Assembly: GCF_018256155.1 (NCBI RefSeq)
Contig: NZ_JAERLY010000016.1
Location: 1 to 58,186 of the forward strand
DNA: 58,186 bases
Source: Gluconobacter sp. Dm-62
GTDB lineage: Bacteria > Pseudomonadota > Alphaproteobacteria > Acetobacterales > Acetobacteraceae
Reading direction: 5' to 3'
Positions within the stretch are counted from its first letter, which is position 1; each line of letters opens with the position of its first letter. The translations under genes were made by a program, and so were the position numbers. Under the pieces are notes generated by a model, which made no database searches, was not told the origin of the DNA, and saw only the letters and a list, made by a program, of their open reading frames with translations. This document shows positions 45,886 to 54,810 of the stretch, piece by piece.

Positions 45886-47313
45886 ATGTTTGGCTTGTCG
45901 GCTCTATTCCTGGCGCGTTTCCAGTTCGCGTTCACGGTCGGGTTTCACATCGTGTTCCCGGCATTCTCGATCGGTCTCGCAGCCTATCTCGCTGTTCTTG
46001 AAGGCCTGTGGCTCAAGACAGGCCGCAGTGCCTATCTCGACCTCTTCAAATACTGGCTGAAAGTTTTCTCCGTCGTCTTCGGCATGGGCGTGGTCTCCGG
46101 CCTCGTCATGTCCTACGAATTCGGGACGAACTGGTCAGCGTTCTCCCAGAAGGCCGGCCCGATCCTCGGCCCGATGCTGGCCTATGAGGTCATGACGGCC
46201 TTCTTCCTTGAAGCCGGCTTCCTCGGCGTCATGATGTTCGGCCTCAACCGCGTCGGCAAAGGTTTGCATTTTGCCGCCACCTGCATGGTTTCGATCGGCA
46301 CCCTGATCTCCATGAGCTGGATCCTGTCGTCCAATTCCTGGATGCAGACACCCCGCGGCTATCGCATCGACGAGGCCACCGGCCGCTTCCTGCCCGTTGA
46401 CTGGTGGCAGATCGTCTTCAACCCGTCTTTCCCGTACCGCATCGTCCATATGGGCCTCGCAGCCTTCCTGTGCGTGGCGTTCATCGTGGCCGGCGTTGCT
46501 GGATGGCATCTGCTGAAAGCCCGTCGTGAAGGCCGTCAGGCGTCCGAACAGGTCCGCCTGATGTTCTCCATGGCCATGTGGATGGCTGCCATCGTCTCCC
46601 CGATCCAGGTTCTGGCCGGTGATACGCAGGGCCTGAACACACTGGAATACCAGCCTGCCAAGATCGCCGCCCTCGAAGGCGACTGGGAGTCCGAAAGCCG
46701 CGCGCCGGAGCTTCTGTTCGGTATCCCGGACATGAAGAACGAAACGACGCATTTCAAGATCGCCATCCCCTATCTGGGCTCACTGATCCTGACGCACAGC
46801 CTCGACGGCAAGGTGCCGGGCCTGAAGGACTATCCGAAGGAAGACCGTCCCTACTCCCCGCTGCTGTTCTTCTCCTTCCGCATCATGATCGCGCTCGGCA
46901 TGCTGATGGTGCTGGTCGGACTGTGGTCGCTGTACCTGCGCTGGAAGGGCAAACTTTACGATACGCCGCTTCTGCACCGTATCGCGCTGTTCATGTCGCC
47001 TGCGGGCTTCCTGGCTCTGCTGTGTGGCTGGATTACGACTGAAGTCGGCCGTCAGCCCTTCACGGTCTATGGCCTGCTCCGCACGTCTGACAGCGTCTCC
47101 CCGATCGCCCTGCCGAACATCGCAACGTCGATGATCGCCTTCGTCATCGTCTATTTCATCGTGTTTGCAGGCGGCATCACCATCCTGCTGCGGACTTTCG
47201 CTGAAGAACCCCATCCGGATCAGCACGGCCCGGCCGAAGATCAGCCCCAGCGTGCTGCGGGTACAACACAGGTCTCCCATCAGCCCCAGCCCGACGCTGG
47301 CATGGCGGAGTAA
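45886..47313 (+). CDS. cioA: Cytochrome bd-type quinol oxidase subunit I (CioA/CydA)
   Basis: 475 residues from ATG 45886 (AGAAGG upstream); an earlier frame from 45802 is leader. FARFQFAFTVGFHIVFPAF-like start holds the His for a haem ligand, and GWITTEVGRQPFTVYGLLRT is the conserved quinol-oxidase motif; the Phe in place of Trp fits the cyanide-insensitive (CIO) branch. The Q-loop is short. It oxidises ubiquinol and reduces O2 without pumping protons, accepting electrons from the periplasmic dehydrogenases. cioB follows after 5 bases. Confidence 0.95.
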   Translation: MFGLSALFLARFQFAFTVGFHIVFPAFSIGLAAYLAVLEGLWLKTGRSAYLDLFKYWLKVFSVVFGMGVVSGLVMSYEFGTNWSAFSQKAGPILGPMLAYEVMTAFFLEAGFLGVMMFGLNRVGKGLHFAATCMVSIGTLISMSWILSSNSWMQTPRGYRIDEATGRFLPVDWWQIVFNPSFPYRIVHMGLAAFLCVAFIVAGVAGWHLLKARREGRQASEQVRLMFSMAMWMAAIVSPIQVLAGDTQGLNTLEYQPAKIAALEGDWESESRAPELLFGIPDMKNETTHFKIAIPYLGSLILTHSLDGKVPGLKDYPKEDRPYSPLLFFSFRIMIALGMLMVLVGLWSLYLRWKGKLYDTPLLHRIALFMSPAGFLALLCGWITTEVGRQPFTVYGLLRTSDSVSPIALPNIATSMIAFVIVYFIVFAGGITILLRTFAEEPHPDQHGPAEDQPQRAAGTTQVSHQPQPDAGMAE

Positions 47314-47318
47314 GAACC

Positions 47319-48344
47319 ATGACAGAAACAGCCGGCTTCTGGCTCCCGGTGGTCTGGGCGCTGCTCGCAGCCACCGCCATCTTTCTCTACATCTGCCTCG
47401 ATGGTTTCGACCTCGGGATCGGCATTCTTTTTCTCAAGGAAAAGGACGCTGATCACCGCAACCTCATGGTCAACACCGTCGCCCCTGTCTGGGACGGCAA
47501 CGAGACCTGGATGATCTTCGGAGGCGCCGCTCTCTACGGCGTCTTTCCCGTCGCCTACGGCACGATCCTTCCGGCGCTTTACCTGCCGGTCCTGTTCATG
47601 CTGCTCGCCCTAATCCTGCGCGGCGTGTCTTTTGAGTTCCGCTTCAAGGCAGAATCGCCCATGAGCAAGTTCTTCTGGGACACGGCTTTCTGCGGTGGCT
47701 CTTTCGTGGCGGCCTTCATGCAGGGCGTCATTCTCGGAACGCTCGTTCAGGGTATCAAGGTCGAGAACAACGTGTTCGTCGGCTCCAGCTTCGACTGGTT
47801 CTCGCCGTTCTCGCTGTTCTGTGGCCTCGCTGTCGTCATCGGCTATGCGCTTCTCGGCGCAACATGGCTGCTGTGGCGCTGTGAAGGCGAACTGCACGAC
47901 ACCATGCGCCGGATCTCCTTCGGCCTTGCCGGGCTGATGCTGGTCACGATCGCACTGGTCTCCGTGTGGACGCCCATGCTGCACACCACCTACATGCAGC
48001 ATTGGCTCGCCATGCCGCAGCTGGCGCTCGTTGCCCCGGTTCCTGTCGCCGTAGCCGTCCTCGCAGGCGTGCTGTTTCTCGGACTGCGCAACCCGCGCTC
48101 GCACCTGCTGCCGTTCGTCGCAACACTGGGCCTGTTCTTCCTGTGCTTCAGCGGTCTGGGCATCAACGTGTGGCCCTATATCGTACCGCCGACCATCACC
48201 ATCTGGCAGGCCTCTTCTCCGCCGGAGAGCCAGACCTTCCTGCTGGTCGGCACGATGTTCCTCCTGCCGCTGATCCTGTCCTACACGGCCTATTCGTACT
48301 ACGTGTTCCGCGGAAAAATGTCCGCCGGGCACCACTACCACTAA
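47319..48344 (+). CDS. cioB: Cytochrome bd-type quinol oxidase subunit II (CioB/CydB)
   Basis: 341 residues with eight to nine hydrophobic segments. LDGFDLGIGILFL, NTVAPVWDGNETWMIFGGAA and YGTILPALYLPV near the start are CydB signatures, and FEFRFKAESPMSKFFWDTAF follows. It is the partner of CioA and carries no haem of its own. Confidence 0.95.
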   Translation: MTETAGFWLPVVWALLAATAIFLYICLDGFDLGIGILFLKEKDADHRNLMVNTVAPVWDGNETWMIFGGAALYGVFPVAYGTILPALYLPVLFMLLALILRGVSFEFRFKAESPMSKFFWDTAFCGGSFVAAFMQGVILGTLVQGIKVENNVFVGSSFDWFSPFSLFCGLAVVIGYALLGATWLLWRCEGELHDTMRRISFGLAGLMLVTIALVSVWTPMLHTTYMQHWLAMPQLALVAPVPVAVAVLAGVLFLGLRNPRSHLLPFVATLGLFFLCFSGLGINVWPYIVPPTITIWQASSPPESQTFLLVGTMFLLPLILSYTAYSYYVFRGKMSAGHHYH

Positions 48345-48362
48345 GAACAGGGAGCCCGGCCC

Positions 48363-48512
48363 ATGCGGATCGAATATGGACAGCCCGAACAGAAACCGGG
48401 CTTCCTGAACTGGATGAAACGTGTGGGCTGGTTCGTGGCGATCTGGGCCGGCGGCGTTGTCGTCGTCGGCCTCGGCGCCGAACTGCTCAAGAAGGTCATC
48501 TTCGGCTGGTAA
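48363..48512 (+). CDS. Small bd-oxidase-associated membrane protein (DUF2474 type)
   Basis: 49 residues, too short for routine ORF calls. A polar start (MRIEYGQPEQKPGFLNWMKR) precedes one membrane helix GWFVAIWAGGVVVVGLGAEL and a short C-terminal tail LLKKVIFGW. Its position 18 bases after cioB and before a terminator matches the CydX/CioX-like third subunits of bd oxidases. The AGGGAG upstream of ATG 48363 supports translation. Confidence 0.85.
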   Translation: MRIEYGQPEQKPGFLNWMKRVGWFVAIWAGGVVVVGLGAELLKKVIFGW

Positions 48513-48533
48513 CAGCCTGACGATCCTTCACAC

Positions 48534-48572
48534 AAAAAAAAGCCCCGTCTCTTTCGAGCGGGGCTTTTTTTG
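48534..48572 (+). terminator. Bidirectional terminator between cioABX and gloB
   Basis: An A-run plus GCCCCG (48542-48547) pairs with CGGGGC (48559-48564) followed by eight T. The inner CTC/GAG pairs extend the stem. Both strands carry a T-run, so it can also end gloB. Confidence 0.92.
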
Positions 48573-48577
48573 TACTT

Positions 48578-49294
48578 TCAGAACGTATCCTTTTCCTTTC
48601 GCAGCCGCGCAAATGTCGCCACATCCGGCGCGAGCAGGAATGGATTGGTCCGCCGCTCCACCCCGAGCGTCACCGGCAGCGTCGGCCGACCCGCTTCCAG
48701 CAGACGTTCAACTTCCCCGGCCCGCGCCTTCAGGGCTGCATTGTCCGGATCGACATGAAGCGCGAACGCCAGATTGGAGCGCGTATATTCATGCCCCGCG
48801 CAAACAAGCATGTTCTCCGGCAGGCTGTCATAGCGATGCAGACTGTCGAACAGCTCCTGCGCCGTCCCTTCTAGCAACCGCCCGCATCCCAAGCTGAACA
48901 GCACATCCCCACAGAAAAGCGCTGGCACTTCGGGCACGACGTAAGACACATGCCCCACCGCATGACCCGGCGTGGACAGAACCCGGATCTGCGTGCCCCC
49001 TAACGAAAAGCTGTCCCCGTCTTCCACGTCATGATCCAGCTGGGGCAGCCATTCCTTTTTCTGACGTGGTCCATACACCTTGGCCCCATAGCGCTCCCGC
49101 AGGGCATCGGTACCCGACGTATGATCGGCATGGTGATGGGTCAGCAGGATCATATCCAGCCGCCCCTCCCCGATTTCGTCTATCACTGGCCCTGCCTCGC
49201 CGGGGTCCACAACGGCCCGCTGGCCCTCCGTCGCGGTCAGAAGCCACGCATAATTATCGGAGAGAACCGGAATCGGCTTGATATCGAGTGGCAT
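48578..49294 (-). CDS. gloB: Hydroxyacylglutathione hydrolase (glyoxalase II)
   Basis: 238 residues from ATG 49294, with GGGGAA upstream; a longer frame to 49378 overlaps the methyltransferase gene. THHHADHTSG (about 54-63) is the metallo-beta-lactamase metal motif, with later STPGHAVGHVSY, CGDVLFSLGCGR and CAGHEYTRSN. It hydrolyses S-lactoylglutathione. It is divergent with the methyltransferase gene at 41 bases, an arrangement seen in many alphaproteobacteria. Confidence 0.94.
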   Translation of the reverse strand: MPLDIKPIPVLSDNYAWLLTATEGQRAVVDPGEAGPVIDEIGEGRLDMILLTHHHADHTSGTDALRERYGAKVYGPRQKKEWLPQLDHDVEDGDSFSLGGTQIRVLSTPGHAVGHVSYVVPEVPALFCGDVLFSLGCGRLLEGTAQELFDSLHRYDSLPENMLVCAGHEYTRSNLAFALHVDPDNAALKARAGEVERLLEAGRPTLPVTLGVERRTNPFLLAPDVATFARLRKEKDTF

Positions 49295-49334
49295 GACTGT
49301 TCCCCTTGGAGTGTCCTGCTGATGAGGTAGCTGC

Positions 49335-50051
49335 ATGCTGACGTCCCTGGCCCGCATCCGTTCCGATGATGCCGCCACTTTCTATGAAAGCCGACAGGGC
49401 CAGCGTACGGCGCTGCTTCTCAACGACCGCCTGCAGAGCATCATGCCCCCCATGCGCGGCCGAAGGATCCTCGGGATAGGCTATACAGCCCCCTATCTCC
49501 CGGAAAGTGCGGAATTCGCTGTCTCCGCGCGCCTACGCCATTCCCAGACGCGGAAGATGCTCCGTCCCTCCAGAACAGACTGTATCGTCGACAGCGCCCG
49601 CCTGCCCTTCGACGATCTCTCGATGAACGCCGCCCTCGTGGTCCATGGCCTCGAATTCACGCGCTTTGCTCCGGATTTTCTGCGGGCCATCTGGCGCACC
49701 CTGAGCGATGATGGCGTCCTGACACTGGTTGTTCCTAATCGCTCCGGCTACTGGGCTCACACCGACGCCACGCCCTTCGGCCACGGCATCCCCTATAGCA
49801 GTGGCCAGTTGACCCGCCTGCTGGATCAGACGCTGTTCCGGATCGAGCATCACTCCAGCGCCCTGATCGCCCCGCCCGCCGCATTATCGCTTACGCAGGG
49901 TCGCCTGATGGAGAAAATTGGCCGTGGCGTGCGTCTGCCATGCGGTGGCGTCCACGTCGTCACCGCCCGCAAGAACGTCTATGCCGGGACGCCGCTAATC
50001 GATGAAAAACTGCGTGCTCCGCTGCCGCAACAGGTCGCCGAACCCGCCTGA
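49335..50051 (+). CDS. Class I SAM-dependent methyltransferase-like protein
   Basis: 238 residues. [13 protein letters not shown] at about 45 is a degenerate SAM-binding motif [20 protein letters not shown] and [16 protein letters not shown] are motif II/III parts of Methyltransf_11 proteins. Substrate unknown. The pairing with gloB is conserved but its meaning is not known to me. The motif I glycines are partly lost, so activity is not certain. Confidence 0.75.
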   Translation: MLTSLARIRSDDAATFYESRQGQRTALLLNDRLQSIMPPMRGRRILGIGYTAPYLPESAEFAVSARLRHSQTRKMLRPSRTDCIVDSARLPFDDLSMNAALVVHGLEFTRFAPDFLRAIWRTLSDDGVLTLVVPNRSGYWAHTDATPFGHGIPYSSGQLTRLLDQTLFRIEHHSSALIAPPAALSLTQGRLMEKIGRGVRLPCGGVHVVTARKNVYAGTPLIDEKLRAPLPQQVAEPA

Positions 50052-50140
50052 ACGGCATTCCGGCAGAAATCCTGCCCGAAAAACGCCTTCTTTGTGGCGA
50101 ATTCTTGACCCTCCCGCCGTGTGCCGTAAGAGTGCGTTCC

Positions 50141-50818
50141 ATGTCGCTGATCCAGTCCTTCAAGCTTGTCCTGTCGCCGCCGCATCGCGCCGCGACTCCC
50201 TTCCTCCTCGCGGGTTCGCTCGTCGGGCTGCTCGGACGGGCCACGCCCTGGCGCGCCACCCGCCTGCTGGGCAATGCAGGCATCGCCTTCACGGCCTTCT
50301 GCCTCTATTTCTTCCGCGACCCCAAGCGCACACCGCCGCCGCGCGCTGATCTGGTGCTGGCCTCCGCCGATGGCCGCGTCACCTCCGTCGCTCTCGTCAC
50401 CCCGCCGGCCGCTCTGGAAATGGGTCACACCCCCGTCTGGCGCGTCTCGACGTTCCTCTCCGTGCTGAACGTCCACATCAACCGCATGCCGGCCGCTGGT
50501 GAAGTCACGAAGATCGCCTATCACGCCGGCAAGTTCCTCAATGCCAGCCTCGACAAGGCTTCTGAACACAACGAGCGCAACGAGCTGCGCCTGACCCTGC
50601 CGGATGGTCGCAATATCGGCGTTGTCCAGATTGCAGGCCTGATCGCACGCCGTATCCTGTGCTTCGTGGAAGAAGGCGACCATATGGAAGCCGGTGAACG
50701 CTTCGGCCTGATCCGCTTCGGCTCACGCACAGACGTCTATCTGCCGCCTGGCGTTGAACCCCTGGTTGTGGAAGGACAGACCATGGTTGGTGGTGAAACT
50801 GTCCTAGCGACGCTCTGA
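50141..50818 (+). CDS. psd: Phosphatidylserine decarboxylase proenzyme
   Basis: 225 residues from ATG 50141; the frame extends to 50105 without support. It is the short archaeal/alphaproteobacterial PSD type. [26 protein letters not shown] and the C-terminal [16 protein letters not shown] are signatures; the Gly-Ser in RFGSRTD is the self-cleavage site giving the pyruvoyl group. It makes phosphatidylethanolamine. pssA follows after 14 bases. Confidence 0.95.
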   Translation: MSLIQSFKLVLSPPHRAATPFLLAGSLVGLLGRATPWRATRLLGNAGIAFTAFCLYFFRDPKRTPPPRADLVLASADGRVTSVALVTPPAALEMGHTPVWRVSTFLSVLNVHINRMPAAGEVTKIAYHAGKFLNASLDKASEHNERNELRLTLPDGRNIGVVQIAGLIARRILCFVEEGDHMEAGERFGLIRFGSRTDVYLPPGVEPLVVEGQTMVGGETVLATL

Positions 50819-50832
50819 GCCAGACGCCATAC

Positions 50833-51714
50833 ATGACCACCCCTCCGACGGTTGACCCCACCCGCCCCGCCAGAAAACGCCGCATCCGCCGCAGACTTCG
50901 TCGCATGGGGCGCAATCCCCGCACGCGTGTGCGGGGCCCGTCGTTCAACCGCCTCATCCCCAATATCATGACGATGCTCGGCCTTTGCGCCGGGCTCAGC
51001 GGCATGCGGTTTGCGCTCGAACACCAGTTCGAACCTGCGGCCGTGGCGCTGCTGATCGCCGCCTGCATCGACGGGCTGGACGGGCGCATTGCCCGACTGC
51101 TCAAGGGCGCCACACGTTTCGGCGCGGAGTTCGACAGCCTGTCGGACTTCGTCTGCTTCGGCGTGGCCCCATCCTTCGTGCTGCTGATGTGGTCGCTCGA
51201 ACATGCCGGACGATACTCGTTCGTCCCCTGCATCCTGTTCACGGTCTGCATGGCGCTGCGTCTGGCCCGCTTCAATGCAAGCCTCGATGACGACGACAAG
51301 CCGGAATATTCCTACAGCTTCTTCACGGGCGTCCCCGCCCCTGCCGGAGCCGGGCTGGTGCTGTTCCCGGTTTTTCTGGGTCTCGAAGCCGATCGTCTCC
51401 ACGCCGAAGGTCTGGCTGCCTTCGCCCGTCTGCCCCTCGTCTCAGCCGTATGTCTGATTTTCACTGGACTGCTTCTGGTCTCGACGCTGCCAGTCTGGTC
51501 GTTCAAGAACTTCAAGGTTCCGGCGCGTTACGTCCTGCCCCTGATGCTCGGAACCGGTCTCTACGCCGCCCTTCTGGTCGCAGACCCCTGGGGCGCTCTT
51601 GCCGGTGCTGGGTTGCTCTATATCGCAATCCTGCCCTTCTCCCGCCGCTCCTACCGCCGCCTGAAACAGGCGGCAGAGGAAATGTCGGAAACGGTGGAAG
51701 AAGAACCCGCCTGA
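50833..51714 (+). CDS. pssA: CDP-diacylglycerol--serine O-phosphatidyltransferase
   Basis: 293 residues with about eight membrane helices after a basic Arg-rich start (about 10-38). DGLDGRIARLLKGATRFGAE followed by FDSLSD is the CDP-alcohol phosphatidyltransferase motif (DGxxARxxxxxxxxGxxxDxxxD). It makes phosphatidylserine, which Psd decarboxylates. The Arg-rich N-terminus resembles other alphaproteobacterial type II PssA proteins. Confidence 0.95.
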   Translation: MTTPPTVDPTRPARKRRIRRRLRRMGRNPRTRVRGPSFNRLIPNIMTMLGLCAGLSGMRFALEHQFEPAAVALLIAACIDGLDGRIARLLKGATRFGAEFDSLSDFVCFGVAPSFVLLMWSLEHAGRYSFVPCILFTVCMALRLARFNASLDDDDKPEYSYSFFTGVPAPAGAGLVLFPVFLGLEADRLHAEGLAAFARLPLVSAVCLIFTGLLLVSTLPVWSFKNFKVPARYVLPLMLGTGLYAALLVADPWGALAGAGLLYIAILPFSRRSYRRLKQAAEEMSETVEEEPA

Positions 51715-51731
51715 GCTGCACAAGACCCCAC

Positions 51732-51766
51732 AAAAAAGGCCGCCCGGTTCTCCGGGCAGCCTTTTT
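51732..51766 (+). terminator. Bidirectional terminator between pssA and the ROK kinase
   Basis: A-run, GGC and GCCCGG (51742-51747), loop TTCT, CCGGGC (51752-51757) and GCC then TTTTT. One C/A mismatch. It lies between convergent genes. Confidence 0.88.
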
Positions 51767-51788
51767 CATATCCAGTGCGCGACCGGGC

Positions 51789-52724
51789 TTATTCCGTCAC
51801 GTCCCACAGCCAAGCCGCACCACGCACACCGGAGCTGTCGCCATGCTTGTTGCGCACGATCGGCGTCGTACAGACCGGCGTAATCACATGCTTGGCCAGC
51901 AACGGCGGCACGCGCTCATACAGCGTGTGCAGGTTTGACACACCACCACCGAGGACGATCACATCCGGGTCAAGGAAATTGATGACCATGGCGCATGCCC
52001 GGGCAAAGCGCTCGGTGTAGCGGCCCAGCGCCGCGATGGCAGCCTGATCGCCATTGGCCGCAGCCTCTTCAATCCCCGCCGTGTTGCGGTTGCCTGGTCC
52101 CTTCCAGTCCGCCGCCAGTGCCGGCCCCGAAAGGTAGCGCTCCATGCAGCCCTTGTTCCCACAGAAGCACTCACGCGCCGGCGCATCTTCTTCCGTCGGC
52201 CAGGGCAGAGGCAGATGCCCCCACTCACCGGCGATATGATGACGTCCTTCAAGGACACGACCGTTATTGACGATACCTGCGCCCATACCCGTCCCGATGA
52301 TGACACCGAAAACGGTCAGCATGCCCTTGGCCGCGCCATCGGCGGCTTCAGACAGGGCGAAGCAGTTGGCATCATTTTCCGTCCGGACCGGACGGGCGAG
52401 CGCCGCTTCAAGATCGTGCCCGAAAGGCTGGTTGTTAAGCCAGGTCGCATTGGCATTCTTGATCAGCCCGCTTTCAGGCGAAATCGATCCCGGAATCCCG
52501 ATGCCCAGCGTGGATGTATGCTGCCCCGCAGAAACGCGGTGACTCGGCACCGCACCCAGCCGATGGTCAACATCCGTCACCAGATCACGAATGGCCAGAA
52601 CGGCCTCATTATAGATGCCGGGATTGGGAATGCGTTCACGCAGGACGAGATCGCCTGAACGATTCAGAACCGCGATTTCGATCTTCGTGCCACCAAGATC
52701 AATTCCAAGGCGATAATCAGCCAT
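51789..52724 (-). CDS. ROK-family sugar kinase (fructokinase-like)
   Basis: 311 residues. The N-terminus LGIDLGGTKIEIAVL binds phosphate of ATP. IGTGMGAGIV and the zinc-type ROK motif ECFCGNKGCMERYLSG (about 175-190) are present, and HIAGEWGHLPL precedes it. The family phosphorylates fructose, glucose or mannose in the cytosol; the cysteine motif closely resembles Mak-type fructokinases. It lies 164 bases downstream of the hydrogenase-like operon on the same strand; that gap holds a GGGAAATTCCC palindrome (52861-52871) but no clear promoter. Confidence 0.88.
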   Translation of the reverse strand: MADYRLGIDLGGTKIEIAVLNRSGDLVLRERIPNPGIYNEAVLAIRDLVTDVDHRLGAVPSHRVSAGQHTSTLGIGIPGSISPESGLIKNANATWLNNQPFGHDLEAALARPVRTENDANCFALSEAADGAAKGMLTVFGVIIGTGMGAGIVNNGRVLEGRHHIAGEWGHLPLPWPTEEDAPARECFCGNKGCMERYLSGPALAADWKGPGNRNTAGIEEAAANGDQAAIAALGRYTERFARACAMVINFLDPDVIVLGGGVSNLHTLYERVPPLLAKHVITPVCTTPIVRNKHGDSSGVRGAAWLWDVTE

Positions 52725-52888
52725 CTCTAGCCCTGTGCTCTATGCGGTGACCTGAACGACAGGCGACCGAACCTCATGGAAAACGCATCCAGTGCGTCCG
52801 TCTGCTTTAACGCGAAACCGTGTCACGACAAGCCATCTGCGGACAAAACTTCGTTCTTTCGGGAAATTCCCTGCTCAGAATATTGCGA

Positions 52889-53374
52889 TCAGAGCTGCGC
52901 CAACTCCTGCAACGCCCGAAGGATATCGTCCGGCGACGGCGGACATCCCGGAATCGAACGCCGCACAGGCGTTAGCGCCTGCAACCCGCCCAGCGTTGCA
53001 TAACTGGCTGGAAATGGCCCTCCATCCACCGCACAGGCTCCCACCGCAATCAGGCTCTTCCCCGGTGGCATTGCCCGCCACGCCCGATCAATCATCTCCG
53101 CACAGACCCGGGTCACAGCTCCTGTCAGCAACAGCCAATCCGCATCCGCAGGATCACTCACCCACACAAAACCTGCCTGCTCCAGCGCGAAGGCACTGCC
53201 GTTCAGAGACTCGATCTCCATAAAACAACCTTCGCACCCACCGGTCTCCAGAACGTAAATCCTGATCGAACGCTCCCGACGCGGCGTCGCACCATCCGCA
53301 GCCGGGCGCCAGCGCGCAGCGTCCATGAAGGCATAAAGGAGGCTCAAAGGCCCGGTGCGCTGTACGATTTTCAT
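52889..53374 (-). CDS. NuoB/HyfI-like Fe-S small subunit of a hydrogenase-related complex
   Basis: 161 residues from ATG 53374, overlapping the upstream stop by four bases. Cys47 and Cys50 (TGGCEGCFMEIE), Cys114 (VGACAVDGG) and Cys144 (PGCPPSPDDIL) are the four positions that hold the proximal [4Fe-4S] cluster (N2 of complex I). The CxxC spacing is that of group-4 hydrogenase small subunits; complex I NuoB has adjacent cysteines. An N-terminal stretch of about 38 residues is the usual membrane-facing helix. It is last of the six-gene run. No ferredoxin-type partner is encoded here. Confidence 0.82.
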   Translation of the reverse strand: MKIVQRTGPLSLLYAFMDAARWRPAADGATPRRERSIRIYVLETGGCEGCFMEIESLNGSAFALEQAGFVWVSDPADADWLLLTGAVTRVCAEMIDRAWRAMPPGKSLIAVGACAVDGGPFPASYATLGGLQALTPVRRSIPGCPPSPDDILRALQELAQL

Positions 53375-54810
53375 AGCGCTATCCCCGCCGGTGAAATCCC
53401 GATCGAGCCCAGAGCCGCCGGGACACGACTGACAGGATAGCCGCGCAGCATCGCACCCAGAGCCGGCAGAAGCGCCACGCCCGGATCCCGCACATGAAAG
53501 TTCTCGATGAGTCCGTTCTTCAGCCGCACCCAGTACCACACGTCTCCCCGCGCGCCCTCGGCCACGCCAATACCCTCATCCGTCCGGTCCGGGGCTGGCT
53601 CATCGTCTTCCAGACCAATGCTGCCCAGAATCCGCTCTAGAAGCTTCAGAGAGTCGCGAATTTCCGCGAGCCGCAGCCCCTCACGCGCCCGGGCATCACC
53701 CCGGCTCGATCCCGTCGCGCGCAACGCCTCAAGTCGCATCCCGGCTTCCCGACGCCGCATGTCCATGCTTCGCCCGCTGGCACGTCCCGTCACGCCGCCG
53801 ACGGCAAAGCGCTCCGCCAGCCGCGCGTCCAGCACGGCAAACCCGTCCAGACGCGGCGCAAAAACCCGATGAAGTTCCTCCAGCGCCGCCAGACGCGGCT
53901 GCATCACCTCATGCACGGCCTGAACCAACGGTACGATCTCCAGACCTTCACGGAAGCCGTCACAGCTCACCATATCCATCAGCCGCCGGGAAGCGCCCTG
54001 TTCCGCACAGGCCCGCGCAATGGCCTCCCGCGCATGATCGCAATGCGTCGCGAGCAGTTCCGCGTCCACCCCCCGCGCCGTCCGGGCCATATCGAACAGA
54101 TGGAGCGACATCCGCTCGATCTCCAGCAAAGCCATCCAGACATCACGGATGCCCGGCCCCGGAACTAGCCCCCGCGCCTGCGCCACGGCGCGCGCAAAGG
54201 CGAGCGGATGCGCCACGAACCCACCTGCCGTCATGCGCGACACCAGCGGCATGGCCTCTTCCGGCGTGCGGCCCAGCAGACGCGACACAACCCCGCGATG
54301 CGCCCCGCCCGCACAGACATCCACATTCCGGATTTTCCCCTTCAGAACGTCAAAGGAGAACTCCAGCGGGCCACTCAGTCCCGTCTGTTCAGGGCGCAGC
54401 AAATGGCTTCCCGCCAGCGGCCGCAACCCTCCCGCAGCCGGCCCCGGACGGGACGACAGTGGCCAGGTGGACGTCCAGCCCCCCTCATCCAGCGCGGGTG
54501 CCCCATTTCCGCGAGCGTCCATCGCCTCCACGCCATACAGGTCGTACGCCACGCGCTCGCCCCATTCGGCCCCGGCAAAGCGCGAGGACAGCGCGAGATA
54601 ACGCCGCTCTTCCACTGCCGTACTCGCCAGCAGAGGACGATCCCCTTCCAGCAGCAATACATAGGCGCGGCCATCATCTGCCCAGCAGGACATCAGCGGT
54701 AGCGCTGCCCCCGGTGCAGCCAGCATTGCGTTCCACTGTTCGGAATCGAGATGATAATGCGACAGCGCAACCCGCTCGCCGCTTCGGATGATGCGCCCCA
54801 TACCGATCAT
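53371..54810 (-). CDS. NuoC-NuoD/HyfG-like large subunit lacking Ni-Fe cysteines
   Basis: 479 residues from ATG 54810, coupled to the upstream stop by ATGA. Residues about 1-135 are NuoC-like (EWGERVAYDLYGVE, about 82-95). The rest is the NuoD/large hydrogenase-subunit fold with GGAHRGVVSRLLGR (about 168-181) and LLEIERMSLHLFDMA. Where hydrogenases have RxCGxC the sequence is RMTAGGFVAH (about 192-201), and the C-terminal DPCxxC site is replaced by SIGISPAGIAL at the very end. Both Ni-Fe ligand pairs are therefore absent. The catalytic Ni-Fe role is excluded; a quinone-like pocket as in complex I, or another substrate, is open. Confidence 0.82.
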   Translation of the reverse strand: MIGMGRIIRSGERVALSHYHLDSEQWNAMLAAPGAALPLMSCWADDGRAYVLLLEGDRPLLASTAVEERRYLALSSRFAGAEWGERVAYDLYGVEAMDARGNGAPALDEGGWTSTWPLSSRPGPAAGGLRPLAGSHLLRPEQTGLSGPLEFSFDVLKGKIRNVDVCAGGAHRGVVSRLLGRTPEEAMPLVSRMTAGGFVAHPLAFARAVAQARGLVPGPGIRDVWMALLEIERMSLHLFDMARTARGVDAELLATHCDHAREAIARACAEQGASRRLMDMVSCDGFREGLEIVPLVQAVHEVMQPRLAALEELHRVFAPRLDGFAVLDARLAERFAVGGVTGRASGRSMDMRRREAGMRLEALRATGSSRGDARAREGLRLAEIRDSLKLLERILGSIGLEDDEPAPDRTDEGIGVAEGARGDVWYWVRLKNGLIENFHVRDPGVALLPALGAMLRGYPVSRVPAALGSIGISPAGIAL

